From the NCBI GenBank assembly GCA_022560735.1, contig JADFSO010000021.1, positions 1 through 47,227 of the forward strand: 47,227 nt of DNA. Reading direction: 5' to 3'. Shown here one piece after another: positions 17,085-24,823 of this stretch. A model generated the notes under the pieces. It was not told the origin of the DNA. It worked only from the letters and a program-made list of their open reading frames with translations, and did not search any database. Position 1 is the first letter of the stretch. Every line of letters begins with the position of its first letter. The stretch comes from Pseudomonadota bacterium. Lineage in GTDB: Bacteria > Pseudomonadota > Gammaproteobacteria > Steroidobacterales > MnTg04. Both the position numbers and the translations under genes were made by a program.

Positions 17085-17300
17085 TCGACATTTCTGTGAC
17101 ATATGTCGAAAAAATTGAAGGAAATCGACAGGTTTGCTTGATCTGTCCATTTCATCGACGTATACTTAAAACATGTCGAAAATCCTATTTAAAATCGACA
17201 TATCTAATTTACATGTTTTTTCCATCGACATGTTGTGAGTAAATGTCGAAAAAAGGGGAATTTTTCGACACATTGAATAATCCTGTCGATGGCTTCGACA
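17085..17300. promoter_or_regulatory. Phased array of TCGACA-N13-TGTCGA palindromes upstream of fic
   Basis: Six 25-bp inverted pairs begin at 17085, 17125, 17155, 17195, 17225 and 17265, and a single half-site lies at 17295. The starts alternate exactly 40 and 30 bp apart, three or four helical turns, so all sites face the same side of the helix. Pairs at 17085, 17225 and 17265 are perfect. The others carry one or more changes (TGTCCA at 17144, TCGACG at 17155, TGTTTT at 17214). The extended half-site is (A/T)TCGACA(T). The stretch is AT-rich and ends 34 bp before the fic start. It is best read as a cooperative operator array controlling fic. Confidence 0.85.
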
Positions 17301-17318
17301 GACCGGAACCGGCGCTAC

Positions 17319-17324
17319 AAGGAG
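17319..17324 (+). promoter_or_regulatory. Ribosome-binding site that fixes the fic start
   Basis: AAGGAG lies 9 bases before ATG 17334. It favours that start over the in-frame ATG at 17289, which falls inside the operator array. Confidence 0.85.
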
Positions 17325-17333
17325 TGTTTTGCC

Positions 17334-18488
17334 ATGGCCAGATTTGACCCTCAAACCCCATACAACGACCTGCCGATGTTGCCGCCGGCCGCTGGCGAAA
17401 TCGAAACATCCACGATTTTGAAAAAATGTATTTCGGCGCGCGTCGCTCTCGCCGAACTGAAACAGGCGGCCGAGTTGATCCCCAATGCGGCGGTCCTGGT
17501 CAATGCGCTACCGCTGATGGAAGCCCGCGCGAGTTCGGAAATCGAAAATATCGTAACCACCACGGACAAGCTTTTTGAATTCGCCGACGTCGCGGAAGAC
17601 AAGGCGGACCCGGCGACAAAAGAGGCTTTGCGTTATCGGCGAGCATTATATGAAGGCAGCCGCGCCGTGCAATTGGGTTCACTTACGGTAAAGACGGCGA
17701 TCGGTCTTTGCCGAACCATCAAAAATGACAGGAAACTGGACATCCGCGATAGCAAGGGAACAAATCTCAAGAGCAGCGCCAGTGGAAAAATCATCTACAC
17801 GCCACCCGAAGGAAAAAAGTTGCTAGCGGAGAAACTCGCCAACTGGGAAAAATTTCTGCGTGATAAATCGGATATGGACCCACTGGTAAAAATGGCGATC
17901 CAGCATTACCAGTTTGAAGCCATTCATCCATTCAATGACGGTAACGGCCGAACCGGCCGGATTCTGAATATCCTTTTCCTGGTCGAACAGGGATTGCTCG
18001 ATTCACCGATTCTTTACCTAAGCCGCTACATCATTCGCCACAGGAAAGATTATTATCGCCTGCTGCTCGAAATAACCACCAAACAAGCCTGGGAACCGTG
18101 GGTGGAATTCGTTATTGAAGCCGTCGAAGAAACCTGTTTGTGGACGACCGAGAAAATCAAATCGATTCGCGAATTGATGCAACACACGAGTTTATTTATT
18201 CAAAAAAAGTTACCGAGAATATATTCCTGGGAACTGAATGAGTTGCTGTTCAAACAGCCCTATTGCCGGATCGGCAACCTGGTCGATGCAGGGATCGCCA
18301 AACGCCAGACGGCATCGGTTTATCTCAAACAGCTTTGTGAAATCGGGGTTCTCAAGGAAAGCAAATCCGGCCGTGAGACCTTGTTCGTACACCCCAAATA
18401 TATCGATTTGCTGACCGTCGAGGAAAATATCTACATTTATTACGCCGGCATAGAAACCGACACGGCAAGCGTCCATACCGCGGCCTAG
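17334..18488 (+). CDS. Fic-family adenylyltransferase with C-terminal winged helix
   Basis: 384 residues from ATG 17334. The Fic/DOC N-terminal domain (PYNDLPMLPP) carries the auto-inhibitory motif S67-x3-E71-N72, in EARASSEIENIV, typical of class II Fic proteins. The catalytic loop H198-PFNDGNGRTGR is complete, with His198 as the base. The last 90 residues (about 300-384) look like a winged helix (LVDAGIAKRQTASVYLKQLCEIGVLKE), able to bind DNA. Such enzymes transfer AMP to target hydroxyl groups; the target here is unknown. The gene is preceded by a large palindrome array, so autoregulation by its own winged helix is attractive. No antitoxin gene is adjacent; the inhibitory helix is built in. 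Confidence 0.95.
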   Translation: MARFDPQTPYNDLPMLPPAAGEIETSTILKKCISARVALAELKQAAELIPNAAVLVNALPLMEARASSEIENIVTTTDKLFEFADVAEDKADPATKEALRYRRALYEGSRAVQLGSLTVKTAIGLCRTIKNDRKLDIRDSKGTNLKSSASGKIIYTPPEGKKLLAEKLANWEKFLRDKSDMDPLVKMAIQHYQFEAIHPFNDGNGRTGRILNILFLVEQGLLDSPILYLSRYIIRHRKDYYRLLLEITTKQAWEPWVEFVIEAVEETCLWTTEKIKSIRELMQHTSLFIQKKLPRIYSWELNELLFKQPYCRIGNLVDAGIAKRQTASVYLKQLCEIGVLKESKSGRETLFVHPKYIDLLTVEENIYIYYAGIETDTASVHTAA

Positions 18489-18592
18489 GGGTGTCAAACC
18501 GCCAACCCGGATGGCCGTATTATTGACGGTTGAAACAATCGGCGGACTGATACGGTCTATAATACCAACAGCGTAATACAAGGCTTTTGGCG

Positions 18593-19033
18593 ATGTCCGT
18601 TTATACCAAACAATGGGTCAAGACCCAGTTGCAACGATACTCCGTTGCGCTGGTCAGTTTTTTTGTCGCCCTTGCCAGTCTCGGCTACAACACCTGGCGC
18701 AACGAACAAACCGAGGCCAACCGAAACGTTCGCGCCGCCGGCTTTGAAATGATAATCGCGATGACCAATCTGCATGAAGCTGTCTTTCTTGGGCATTATT
18801 CGCCCAACACCACTTTCGGCAGCGAAAAAAAAGGCTGGGCCGTGGTTCTTGGCCTGCAAGACCTGAGCATGGTAATGTCGCACAGGGTGCAGGAGGCCGC
18901 CACGGAACTTGGCCAAGCCTGGAAGGAGGAATCGGGAAACCTGGGGGACCCCAAAGCCAGTATCGCCCGGATCGATTCGACAATTGATCGTCTTCGTTAT
19001 GAAATCCTGATGGCGCTGGAAGCGCTGGACTAA
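18593..19033 (+). CDS. Small membrane-anchored protein of unknown function
   Basis: 146 residues from ATG 18593, with AAGG at 18580-18583; a TTG at 18587 is the only other start. One hydrophobic helix lies at about 17-32 (SVALVSFFVALASLGY), followed by a helical polar region likely in the periplasm (WRNEQTEANRNVRAAG to the C-terminus EILMALEALD). No family recognised. A decayed copy of its 3' end lies 500 bp downstream (19529-19565). It is encoded 104 bp after fic on the same strand and could share its transcript. Confidence 0.75.
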   Translation: MSVYTKQWVKTQLQRYSVALVSFFVALASLGYNTWRNEQTEANRNVRAAGFEMIIAMTNLHEAVFLGHYSPNTTFGSEKKGWAVVLGLQDLSMVMSHRVQEAATELGQAWKEESGNLGDPKASIARIDSTIDRLRYEILMALEALD

Positions 19034-19102
19034 GTTAGGCGCTTGGCCCGCCTATCTCACCAAGGCAATAAACGCCGAGTTCAAGAAACAGAACACGCCT
19101 GG

Positions 19103-19387
19103 TTACTTTTTGTAAGACGAATCATAAGGATCGGATCCAATCTCGCTCGCGCTGAGATCGAGTTCCTCAGACGAGTCGACGCTTGCATCACCTCTGCCTT
19201 CGTCTCCCTGCTTCTGCAGCGCTTTTTGTACCTGCGCCCCGCCGAAAATTCCGGTCTTCATGATCGACAACTTGAGTGTTCTGATCGTGCCATCCCAAAC
19301 GTTGCGATTTTTCTCGTCTTCCACGTTATCGCCAGGCCGCTTCTGGTCCGGATTATCGGGCGATTCGCCTTTCGGGTCTGAAGTCAT
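19103..19387 (-). CDS. Small hydrophilic protein of unknown function
   Basis: 94 residues, strongly polar and acidic (first 30 residues rich in Asp, Pro, Glu and Lys; last 30 rich in Ser and Asp), with one mildly hydrophobic centre (TIRTLKLSIMKTGIFGG). No family recognised; probably largely disordered. AGGA lies 7 bases before ATG 19387, directly next to a perfect 15-bp palindrome (19398-19412). It reads opposite to its neighbours. Confidence 0.6.
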   Translation of the reverse strand: MTSDPKGESPDNPDQKRPGDNVEDEKNRNVWDGTIRTLKLSIMKTGIFGGAQVQKALQKQGDEGRGDASVDSSEELDLSASEIGSDPYDSSYKK

Positions 19388-19397
19388 GATTCCATCC

Positions 19398-19412
19398 TGA
19401 TACCTGGTATCA
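19398..19412. promoter_or_regulatory. Perfect 15-bp palindrome before the small hydrophilic gene
   Basis: TGATACC and GGTATCA flank a single T. On the minus strand the palindrome ends at the Shine-Dalgarno AGGA of the 94-residue gene, so it could be an operator or a small hairpin affecting translation. Confidence 0.5.
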
Positions 19413-19528
19413 CGAGATTACATAATAATTAAACGACAATACTAATTCGTTGCCATTGAGAATCAGTGACTTGCATCACATTTTTTGCAGGGATACGGGT
19501 TCGCGAGTACCGAGTCATGGCAATGTTA

Positions 19529-19565
19529 TCGTCTTCGAATCAAAATCCTGATGGCTCTCGAGGCG
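19529..19565 (+). repeat. Decayed partial copy of the 3' end of the 146-residue gene
   Basis: The stretch encodes RLRIKILMALEA, against RLRYEILMALEA at the end of the gene at 18593-19033. The DNA matches at most positions over about 37 bp. No open gene surrounds it, so it is a remnant of a duplication. The rest of 19413-19686 shows no gene. Confidence 0.55.
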
Positions 19566-19686
19566 TTCAATTGGCCCGTCAAGACCTGCGTTGACCAGCC
19601 CGGAAGAACGGCTGGCAACAGTAGCTATTGGCGAGAACTTTCTTCAGAATAAGCCACTCGTGATTCGTATTCCCCAGGAAAAAAGG

Positions 19687-21381
19687 ATGCCTTCGATGTG
19701 GGTTCGTGGTTTCGTTTCGCTGACGGTTTTCTGCTGTGTGCTGTTGGCCGCCTGCGCGCCGGCGGATCAGACTTCTTCCGTAACGCCCGTCAGCCCGGCG
19801 GCGTTTGCCATGCCGGACCGATATGGGGCCGACGTTGCCGAACTCGTGCTGCGCGCCGGCGGAAACGCAGTCGATGCGGCGATCGCCACGGCCTTTTCGC
19901 TCGCCGTGACCTATCCGGAGGCCGGCAACATCGGCGGCGGCGGCTTCATGCTGATCTATGTGGATGGTCAATCTTATTTCCTGGATTACCGGGAAGTCGC
20001 GCCGGCCGCCGCCAGCCGCGATATGTATCTGGATGAAAATGGCGATGTCGTTCCGGGCTTGAGCCGTGTCGGTCACAGGGCCACCGGCGTACCGGGTACC
20101 GTGGCCGGCATGTGGGCCGCACACCAGCGATTTGGCAGCATGGCGTGGGCTGAATTACTTGCGCCGGCGATCGACCTGGCGGAAAACGGTTTTGTGGCAG
20201 ACAAAATGTTGGCGGCACGGACAAAGAGAAAGCGAAAAACCTACGCGGGAAAAACCAATTTCGATCGGTATTTCGGCAAACTGGAGGCCGGGGCCGTGTT
20301 TTCGCAACCCGAGCTGGCGGAGACTCTCAGGCGAATCGCGGCGAATGGCCGTGCGGGTTTTTACCAGGGCGAAACCGCCGTCTATATCGTCGATGAAATG
20401 CAACGCGGCGGCGGATTAATCAGCATGGATGACTTGATCGAGTATCGGCCGGTCTGGCGGGAACCACTCAAAGCGTCGTGGCGTGACTACCAGTTGCTGT
20501 CGGCGCCGCCACCGAGTTCGGGTGGATTCGCGATCATCCAGTTGCTCAAGATGAAAGACTACCTGGCCGGAGAATTCGATGGGCTCGCGCATAACTCTGC
20601 ACAATATGTGCACTTGATTGCCGAAATGGAAAAAAGGGTTTTCGCGGACCGGGCGGAATATTTTGGCGACCCCGATTTCGTCGTTGTACCGATTGGCAAG
20701 CTGATCGCCGATGACTATATCGAAGCGCGCGCCGCGGAAGTTGACAGGGATGCAATTTCTTCGATCGACAGTGTGCCGCCCGGGCTGGAGTCACCCCATA
20801 CCACCCATTTTTCCATCGCGGATAAAGACGGCAACGCGGTTTCCAACACCTACACGTTAAACAGCATCTTCGGCAGCGGCGTGATCGTCGAAGGCGCCGG
20901 ATTCGTGCTCAACAACGAAATGGACGATTTCAGCGCCAAACCCGGTGCTCCAAACATCTACGGTGTCGTCGGAAAAACAGCGAATAAAATCCAGCCCGGT
21001 AAACGGATGTTGTCGTCGATGTCGCCGACGATCCTTTTGCAAGACGGCGAAATCAGCATGGTGTTGGGGACACCGGGCGGGTCGACGATATTTACCACTG
21101 TGTTTCAGGCGATCGTCAATATTCTCGACTTTGGCATGACACCCGAAGAAGCCGCTGGCGCCAGCCGGTTTCACCACCAGTTGCTGCCACCTGACCTGGT
21201 GACTTATAGCCGGAGCCGGCCATTGTCTGATCAGACCATAAAAGGTCTGATCGAGAAGGGTTACCGGACCAGGCCGCATAGATGGGACTATGGCGACCTC
21301 CAGATCGTCTGGCGGGATGGCGACAGCTACCGGGTGGCATCGGATCCGCGCAAACGTGGAGAGGCCCGAGTTCTACACTAA
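19687..21381 (+). CDS. ggt: Gamma-glutamyltransferase, exported lipoprotein
   Basis: 564 residues from ATG 19687, with AGGA 7 bases before it; ATG 19696 is also possible. A lipoprotein-type signal ends in LLAACAP. The large-subunit region has GGNAVDAAIATAF and GGGGFMLIY, typical of the family. The autocleavage and nucleophile site is seen as ESPH-T372-T-HFS, and the C-terminal PGGS loop follows (GTPGGSTIF). The enzyme cleaves or transfers the gamma-glutamyl group of glutathione and related compounds in the periplasm. The stop codon TAA lies in the target-site duplication of a MITE. Confidence 0.94.
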   Translation: MPSMWVRGFVSLTVFCCVLLAACAPADQTSSVTPVSPAAFAMPDRYGADVAELVLRAGGNAVDAAIATAFSLAVTYPEAGNIGGGGFMLIYVDGQSYFLDYREVAPAAASRDMYLDENGDVVPGLSRVGHRATGVPGTVAGMWAAHQRFGSMAWAELLAPAIDLAENGFVADKMLAARTKRKRKTYAGKTNFDRYFGKLEAGAVFSQPELAETLRRIAANGRAGFYQGETAVYIVDEMQRGGGLISMDDLIEYRPVWREPLKASWRDYQLLSAPPPSSGGFAIIQLLKMKDYLAGEFDGLAHNSAQYVHLIAEMEKRVFADRAEYFGDPDFVVVPIGKLIADDYIEARAAEVDRDAISSIDSVPPGLESPHTTHFSIADKDGNAVSNTYTLNSIFGSGVIVEGAGFVLNNEMDDFSAKPGAPNIYGVVGKTANKIQPGKRMLSSMSPTILLQDGEISMVLGTPGGSTIFTTVFQAIVNILDFGMTPEEAAGASRFHHQLLPPDLVTYSRSRPLSDQTIKGLIEKGYRTRPHRWDYGDLQIVWRDGDSYRVASDPRKRGEARVLH

Positions 21382-21541
21382 GGAAGCTCTGATCTATTCA
21401 TGGGCGCAGTAGATTGTAGTCCAAAATGTTCGGATTCAAGGCGCGAAGCGCACCTAATAGCTGGCTATTGCGAAGATTTGCAATGCGGAAGCTGGATATT
21501 TTGAGTGCAAGATACGAGTCCATGAATAGCTCAGAGCTTCC
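21382..21541. mobile_element. IS5-like MITE, 160 bp, in the stop codons of two convergent genes
   Basis: Terminal inverted repeats 21382-21403 and 21520-21541 (starting GGAAGCTCTGA) match at 21 of 22 positions. They are flanked by the direct repeat CTAA (21378-21381 and 21542-21545), a 4-bp duplication of YTAR type as made by IS5-group transposases. No open reading frame lies inside; a short palindrome (AATAGC-TG-GCTATT, 21456-21469) sits at the centre. The parent IS was not seen in the window. The duplicated CTAA supplies the TAA stop of ggt and the TAG stop of the opposite gene. Confidence 0.85.
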
Positions 21542-23332
21542 CTAATTGCGAGGCACGATTTCACCACTGATAATCAGCAGGTTGCCAACATCGAGCGCCG
21601 CCGGTGACACGCCGTTGCCGCGCATTTCGTTAATGATCAGGTCGATCTTGCCGTCCCGATCCATATCCGCGGCGGCGGCACTGTACATCAACGTGTCGCC
21701 GGTATCGTCGACCGAGCGTTCCCCATTCGCGCCAAAAATATCGGTGATCGCGAACACCGCCGGATCGGGTTGCCGGTCATTCTGCAAATCGATGACCGTG
21801 GGCCACGGCCCCGCTTGCCCCCACAAAATATGCACGACGCCAGCCTGCACCCTGCCCAGCGGGTTTTCCAGAGGACTCGCTATTGCCAGGTCGGCAACAC
21901 CATCGCCATCGATGTCCCCATGCAGGGAGGTATCGCCGGATATGGAGCCGGCAGGCCCGAGTATCGTCGTGGTCCGCACACCGGCCGGACCCGTGCTCAT
22001 CGAGAAATGCTGATTTTTCAGCAGCGCTGCGGAAAAAAACACATGCCCCACGCCGGCCCTGACCCGGCTGGCGCGGGAAACACCGGTAATATCGCCAACG
22101 AACAAGTCCGCGGTCCCATCCGCGTCATAATCGAGACCACCCAGTAACTCCTCGCCGAAGCGCTCGTTGGTAAATAAATTCGGCACGCTGCCACCGTCTA
22201 TACGCGTGGTGCTGCCAGGCGCGCTGGCCACGGAAAAACTGAAACCGCTGGCCCAATTCGTACCGAGTGGAAAGTTATCGTCCCAGACGATGAACAAGCT
22301 GCCGCCCGGATTCCCGCCATTGCGGATTGCAGAGTTGTTCGGCGCCCCATCGGCCAGCAAACTGCCGCCAATCCGCGATAATGCGGCCGCAATCAAGACT
22401 TCGCTGCGCCCGTTGTTGTCCAGATCGGCCAGGGCGACGGTTGCGCCAAAGTGATAATCGGCCGACCCCGGCGGTGGCGTAATTTTCGCGATATGTCCGG
22501 CCAGCGCGGTTGCGCCAAACCCGGCCAGATCGACGGTCAGGTTGGCATCCAGGTGAACGCCTCCGCGGATCAGATAGGCGGCGCCGCGGTTCGATTCGCT
22601 CGCATTGTCTTCCTGGTCTGCGCCGACGAGGATATCGGCAATCCCGTCGCCGGTTACGTCACCGGTGCGCACCCACATGCCAAGGCGATCGAGTTCCGCC
22701 GCACCGACCAGGGTAAACAAGGTGACATTGGGGGGTGGGGCGGCAAGGTCCAGGATCACGCCGTTGGCGGCGAGATCGCGCAAAGTACTGTTGCCGACCA
22801 ATATCGTCAGCGCGCCCGCGCCAATTCTTCCCGATGCAGGTTCCTTGAAATTCTGCCGGGCGATCAGCAGATCACAGAGACCATCGCCGGTCACATCGTC
22901 CATCCAGATCTCGCTGCCGGTCACTTCGTTGGGCGCCGAACCGGCGATTGTCAGGATATTGGCGTTCGGAACTGCGGTATTAATGCTTTGGTTGATTTGG
23001 CCGTCGCCGAATATCAGACGAACCTGCCCGGCATTTGCCCTGGAAAACGGGGAAGCAAGCATCTCTGACCTGGCGTAATCGAGGAATCCGTCGTTATCGC
23101 AATCGAAACCACCGGCGACCGACACGCCAAATGCGCCGGTCGATTCCGCGCCGGAAACACGGATCAACCCGTTGGCGACCGACAGCCCGTTGAGATCGAG
23201 TATGGCCTGGGCCGCAGGCGGCGGTGGCGGGAGTGTCGGTACCGGTTGAAAATCGCTGCCGCATCTTACGACCAAAAACGATCCGCACAGCACCACGCTG
23301 GCCTTATGAATCCATGATCGTGGTTGGTGCAT
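21542..23332 (-). CDS. Exported FG-GAP/integrin-type beta-propeller protein
   Basis: 596 residues. The N-terminal signal region ends in VVRC24, a weak lipobox, and a Pro-rich linker (PVPTLPPPPPAAQ) follows. The rest consists of seven FG-GAP blades, each with a DxDxDG-like calcium loop: DCDNDG, DVTGDG twice, DLDNNG, DYDADG, DIDGDG and DMDRDG. Such propellers bind calcium and often serve in surface adhesion; no enzyme motif is visible. GGAGA lies 6 bases before ATG 23332. The stop codon TAG lies in the CTAA duplication of the MITE. Confidence 0.9.
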   Translation of the reverse strand: MHQPRSWIHKASVVLCGSFLVVRCGSDFQPVPTLPPPPPAAQAILDLNGLSVANGLIRVSGAESTGAFGVSVAGGFDCDNDGFLDYARSEMLASPFSRANAGQVRLIFGDGQINQSINTAVPNANILTIAGSAPNEVTGSEIWMDDVTGDGLCDLLIARQNFKEPASGRIGAGALTILVGNSTLRDLAANGVILDLAAPPPNVTLFTLVGAAELDRLGMWVRTGDVTGDGIADILVGADQEDNASESNRGAAYLIRGGVHLDANLTVDLAGFGATALAGHIAKITPPPGSADYHFGATVALADLDNNGRSEVLIAAALSRIGGSLLADGAPNNSAIRNGGNPGGSLFIVWDDNFPLGTNWASGFSFSVASAPGSTTRIDGGSVPNLFTNERFGEELLGGLDYDADGTADLFVGDITGVSRASRVRAGVGHVFFSAALLKNQHFSMSTGPAGVRTTTILGPAGSISGDTSLHGDIDGDGVADLAIASPLENPLGRVQAGVVHILWGQAGPWPTVIDLQNDRQPDPAVFAITDIFGANGERSVDDTGDTLMYSAAAADMDRDGKIDLIINEMRGNGVSPAALDVGNLLIISGEIVPRN

Positions 23333-23417
23333 GGTCGTCTCCGCGACACCTGCGACATTTTTTCCCTGTCATCTGGGACAGCCTGTTGCGGCCAAAGTGC
23401 CTGAAACCCAGCGCTTG

Positions 23418-24665
23418 CTAGGGGTCGGCGGCAGCCACATCCCGCATTGTCCTGACCAGCGCCAGGTCGTCGCCTTGCAACTGGTCGCCCAGGCGACGGG
23501 CGATCATCTGTGCCAGGCGTTTGGCTTCGGCGAGCATCGCCGGGTCTTCGGTGTCAATTTTTAGCGCCAGTAGCATGCCATCCCGCGCCAGAAAATCTTC
23601 GCCGGTCTCGTGCGTGAACGGTTGCAGGACCGCATATGCCAGCTTTTTCCGGCCAGCCTGGCGTGCAAAAATTGCCAGGGTCAGGGCTTCGCCTGAACTT
23701 TTGACGCTGAAACCCGGGGCTATACGCAGGCAACGCTCACACCAGCGCCAGGCCGTGGCGGCATCGTTGGCCGCCAACAGCCGGGACACCGCACGCCGCG
23801 CAAGCCTGACGCCGACCCGGGTATTTTCCCAGGCCAGCAACCGTTCGAGAAACCAGGCCTCGGTCGCAGCCGGGTCGGTTTGTCGGTGTATGTGCTCACA
23901 GACGGTCTGATATGCCCGATCGTGATGGCCGGCCGAAGCATACAGATGCACTTCATCCAGGCACGCTTTGTGCGCCGTTGTCGCGACTCGCTCCGTCCTG
24001 GCCTCGGCGATCTCCGGTGCATTTATCACCTGCAAGCCCAGCTCCGCCCTGTTCAGATAAAGACCGTGACCGAGGAAACGGAATACGATGAGCAGCCAGT
24101 AAAGCAAGACGAAAATGACAATCGGCGTCGGCAAATGCAATGCCGTAAACCCGCGTAGCATGGCCGGCAGCAAACCAAGGGCAATGGCAACCCCGACATA
24201 GTTCAGCCGCAGCGACCAGATCAGCCCGGCAAGGTTGACCGGATTCAGTGAGCGAAACGGATTGTCCGAGATGACGACAACGCTGATCATCGCCGGTAGC
24301 AGAAAAATTGCCGACAGGAGTACTGCGTTTTCTGCTCCTGCGCTAACTCTCGTTGCCGACCAGTATGCTGCGCCAAAACTCAGGATAAGAAAAAGAATGA
24401 ACAGGGGCCGAACCTGGGCCGGGTTTATCAACTCCTCGGACAACACGGGCACATCCGGCCGGCCCAGGGCGGCGAAGCTCAAAATGACAAACAGATACTT
24501 GGCAAACCAGGGGACCAGGAGGAGAAGCAGCGGCAGCCCGAGAATGCCGGCGGACAAGCTTAGCCACAGACCCAGAGAAAAGCTGATGGCCGCGATAACC
24601 GTCGTCATGTCGGTTACAAAACCGAGTAAATCGGCCAGCCTGCCCTGATCGGAATCATTAGTCAT
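23418..24665 (-). CDS. Multi-pass membrane protein with helical C-terminal domain
   Basis: 415 residues from ATG 24665 (MTNDSDQGRLADLL); an upstream in-frame ATG at 24749 would add a basic tail that looks like leader DNA. About six to seven transmembrane helices lie in residues 20-215. The cytoplasmic or periplasmic C-terminal half (about 225-415) is helical and reminiscent of tetratricopeptide-type repeats (HLYASAGHHDRAYQTVCEHI, then AATAWRWCERCLRIAPG). Family not recognised. No enzyme motif seen. It is divergent from the S41 protease gene. Confidence 0.75.
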   Translation of the reverse strand: MTNDSDQGRLADLLGFVTDMTTVIAAISFSLGLWLSLSAGILGLPLLLLLVPWFAKYLFVILSFAALGRPDVPVLSEELINPAQVRPLFILFLILSFGAAYWSATRVSAGAENAVLLSAIFLLPAMISVVVISDNPFRSLNPVNLAGLIWSLRLNYVGVAIALGLLPAMLRGFTALHLPTPIVIFVLLYWLLIVFRFLGHGLYLNRAELGLQVINAPEIAEARTERVATTAHKACLDEVHLYASAGHHDRAYQTVCEHIHRQTDPAATEAWFLERLLAWENTRVGVRLARRAVSRLLAANDAATAWRWCERCLRIAPGFSVKSSGEALTLAIFARQAGRKKLAYAVLQPFTHETGEDFLARDGMLLALKIDTEDPAMLAEAKRLAQMIARRLGDQLQGDDLALVRTMRDVAAADP

Positions 24666-24690
24666 TGCATAGATACGCACGCGGGCACCG

Positions 24691-24704
24691 TTTTTGGCCA
24701 AAAA
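24691..24704. promoter_or_regulatory. Perfect 14-bp palindrome in a divergent promoter
   Basis: TTTTTGGCCAAAAA lies 26 bp upstream of the membrane gene (minus) and 119 bp upstream of the protease gene (plus), a possible shared operator. Confidence 0.4.
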
Positions 24705-24823
24705 TTTCCTTGCTATGGTACTTTGTCGATGTAGACAGACAGCTGACACACTAACAGCCCAACCAAACCCATACCATGAGCGCTGGTCAAATCAGATTCT
24801 CGGCTACGTTCCTGAGGCACGCC

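Noticed and set aside
17085..17300. A CRISPR or iteron-type replication origin reading of the TCGACA array
   Set aside because: Sites are inverted pairs of six bases with fixed 13-base gaps, no spacers and no replication gene nearby. A promoter-proximal operator array fits better, though an iteron-like role cannot be fully excluded.
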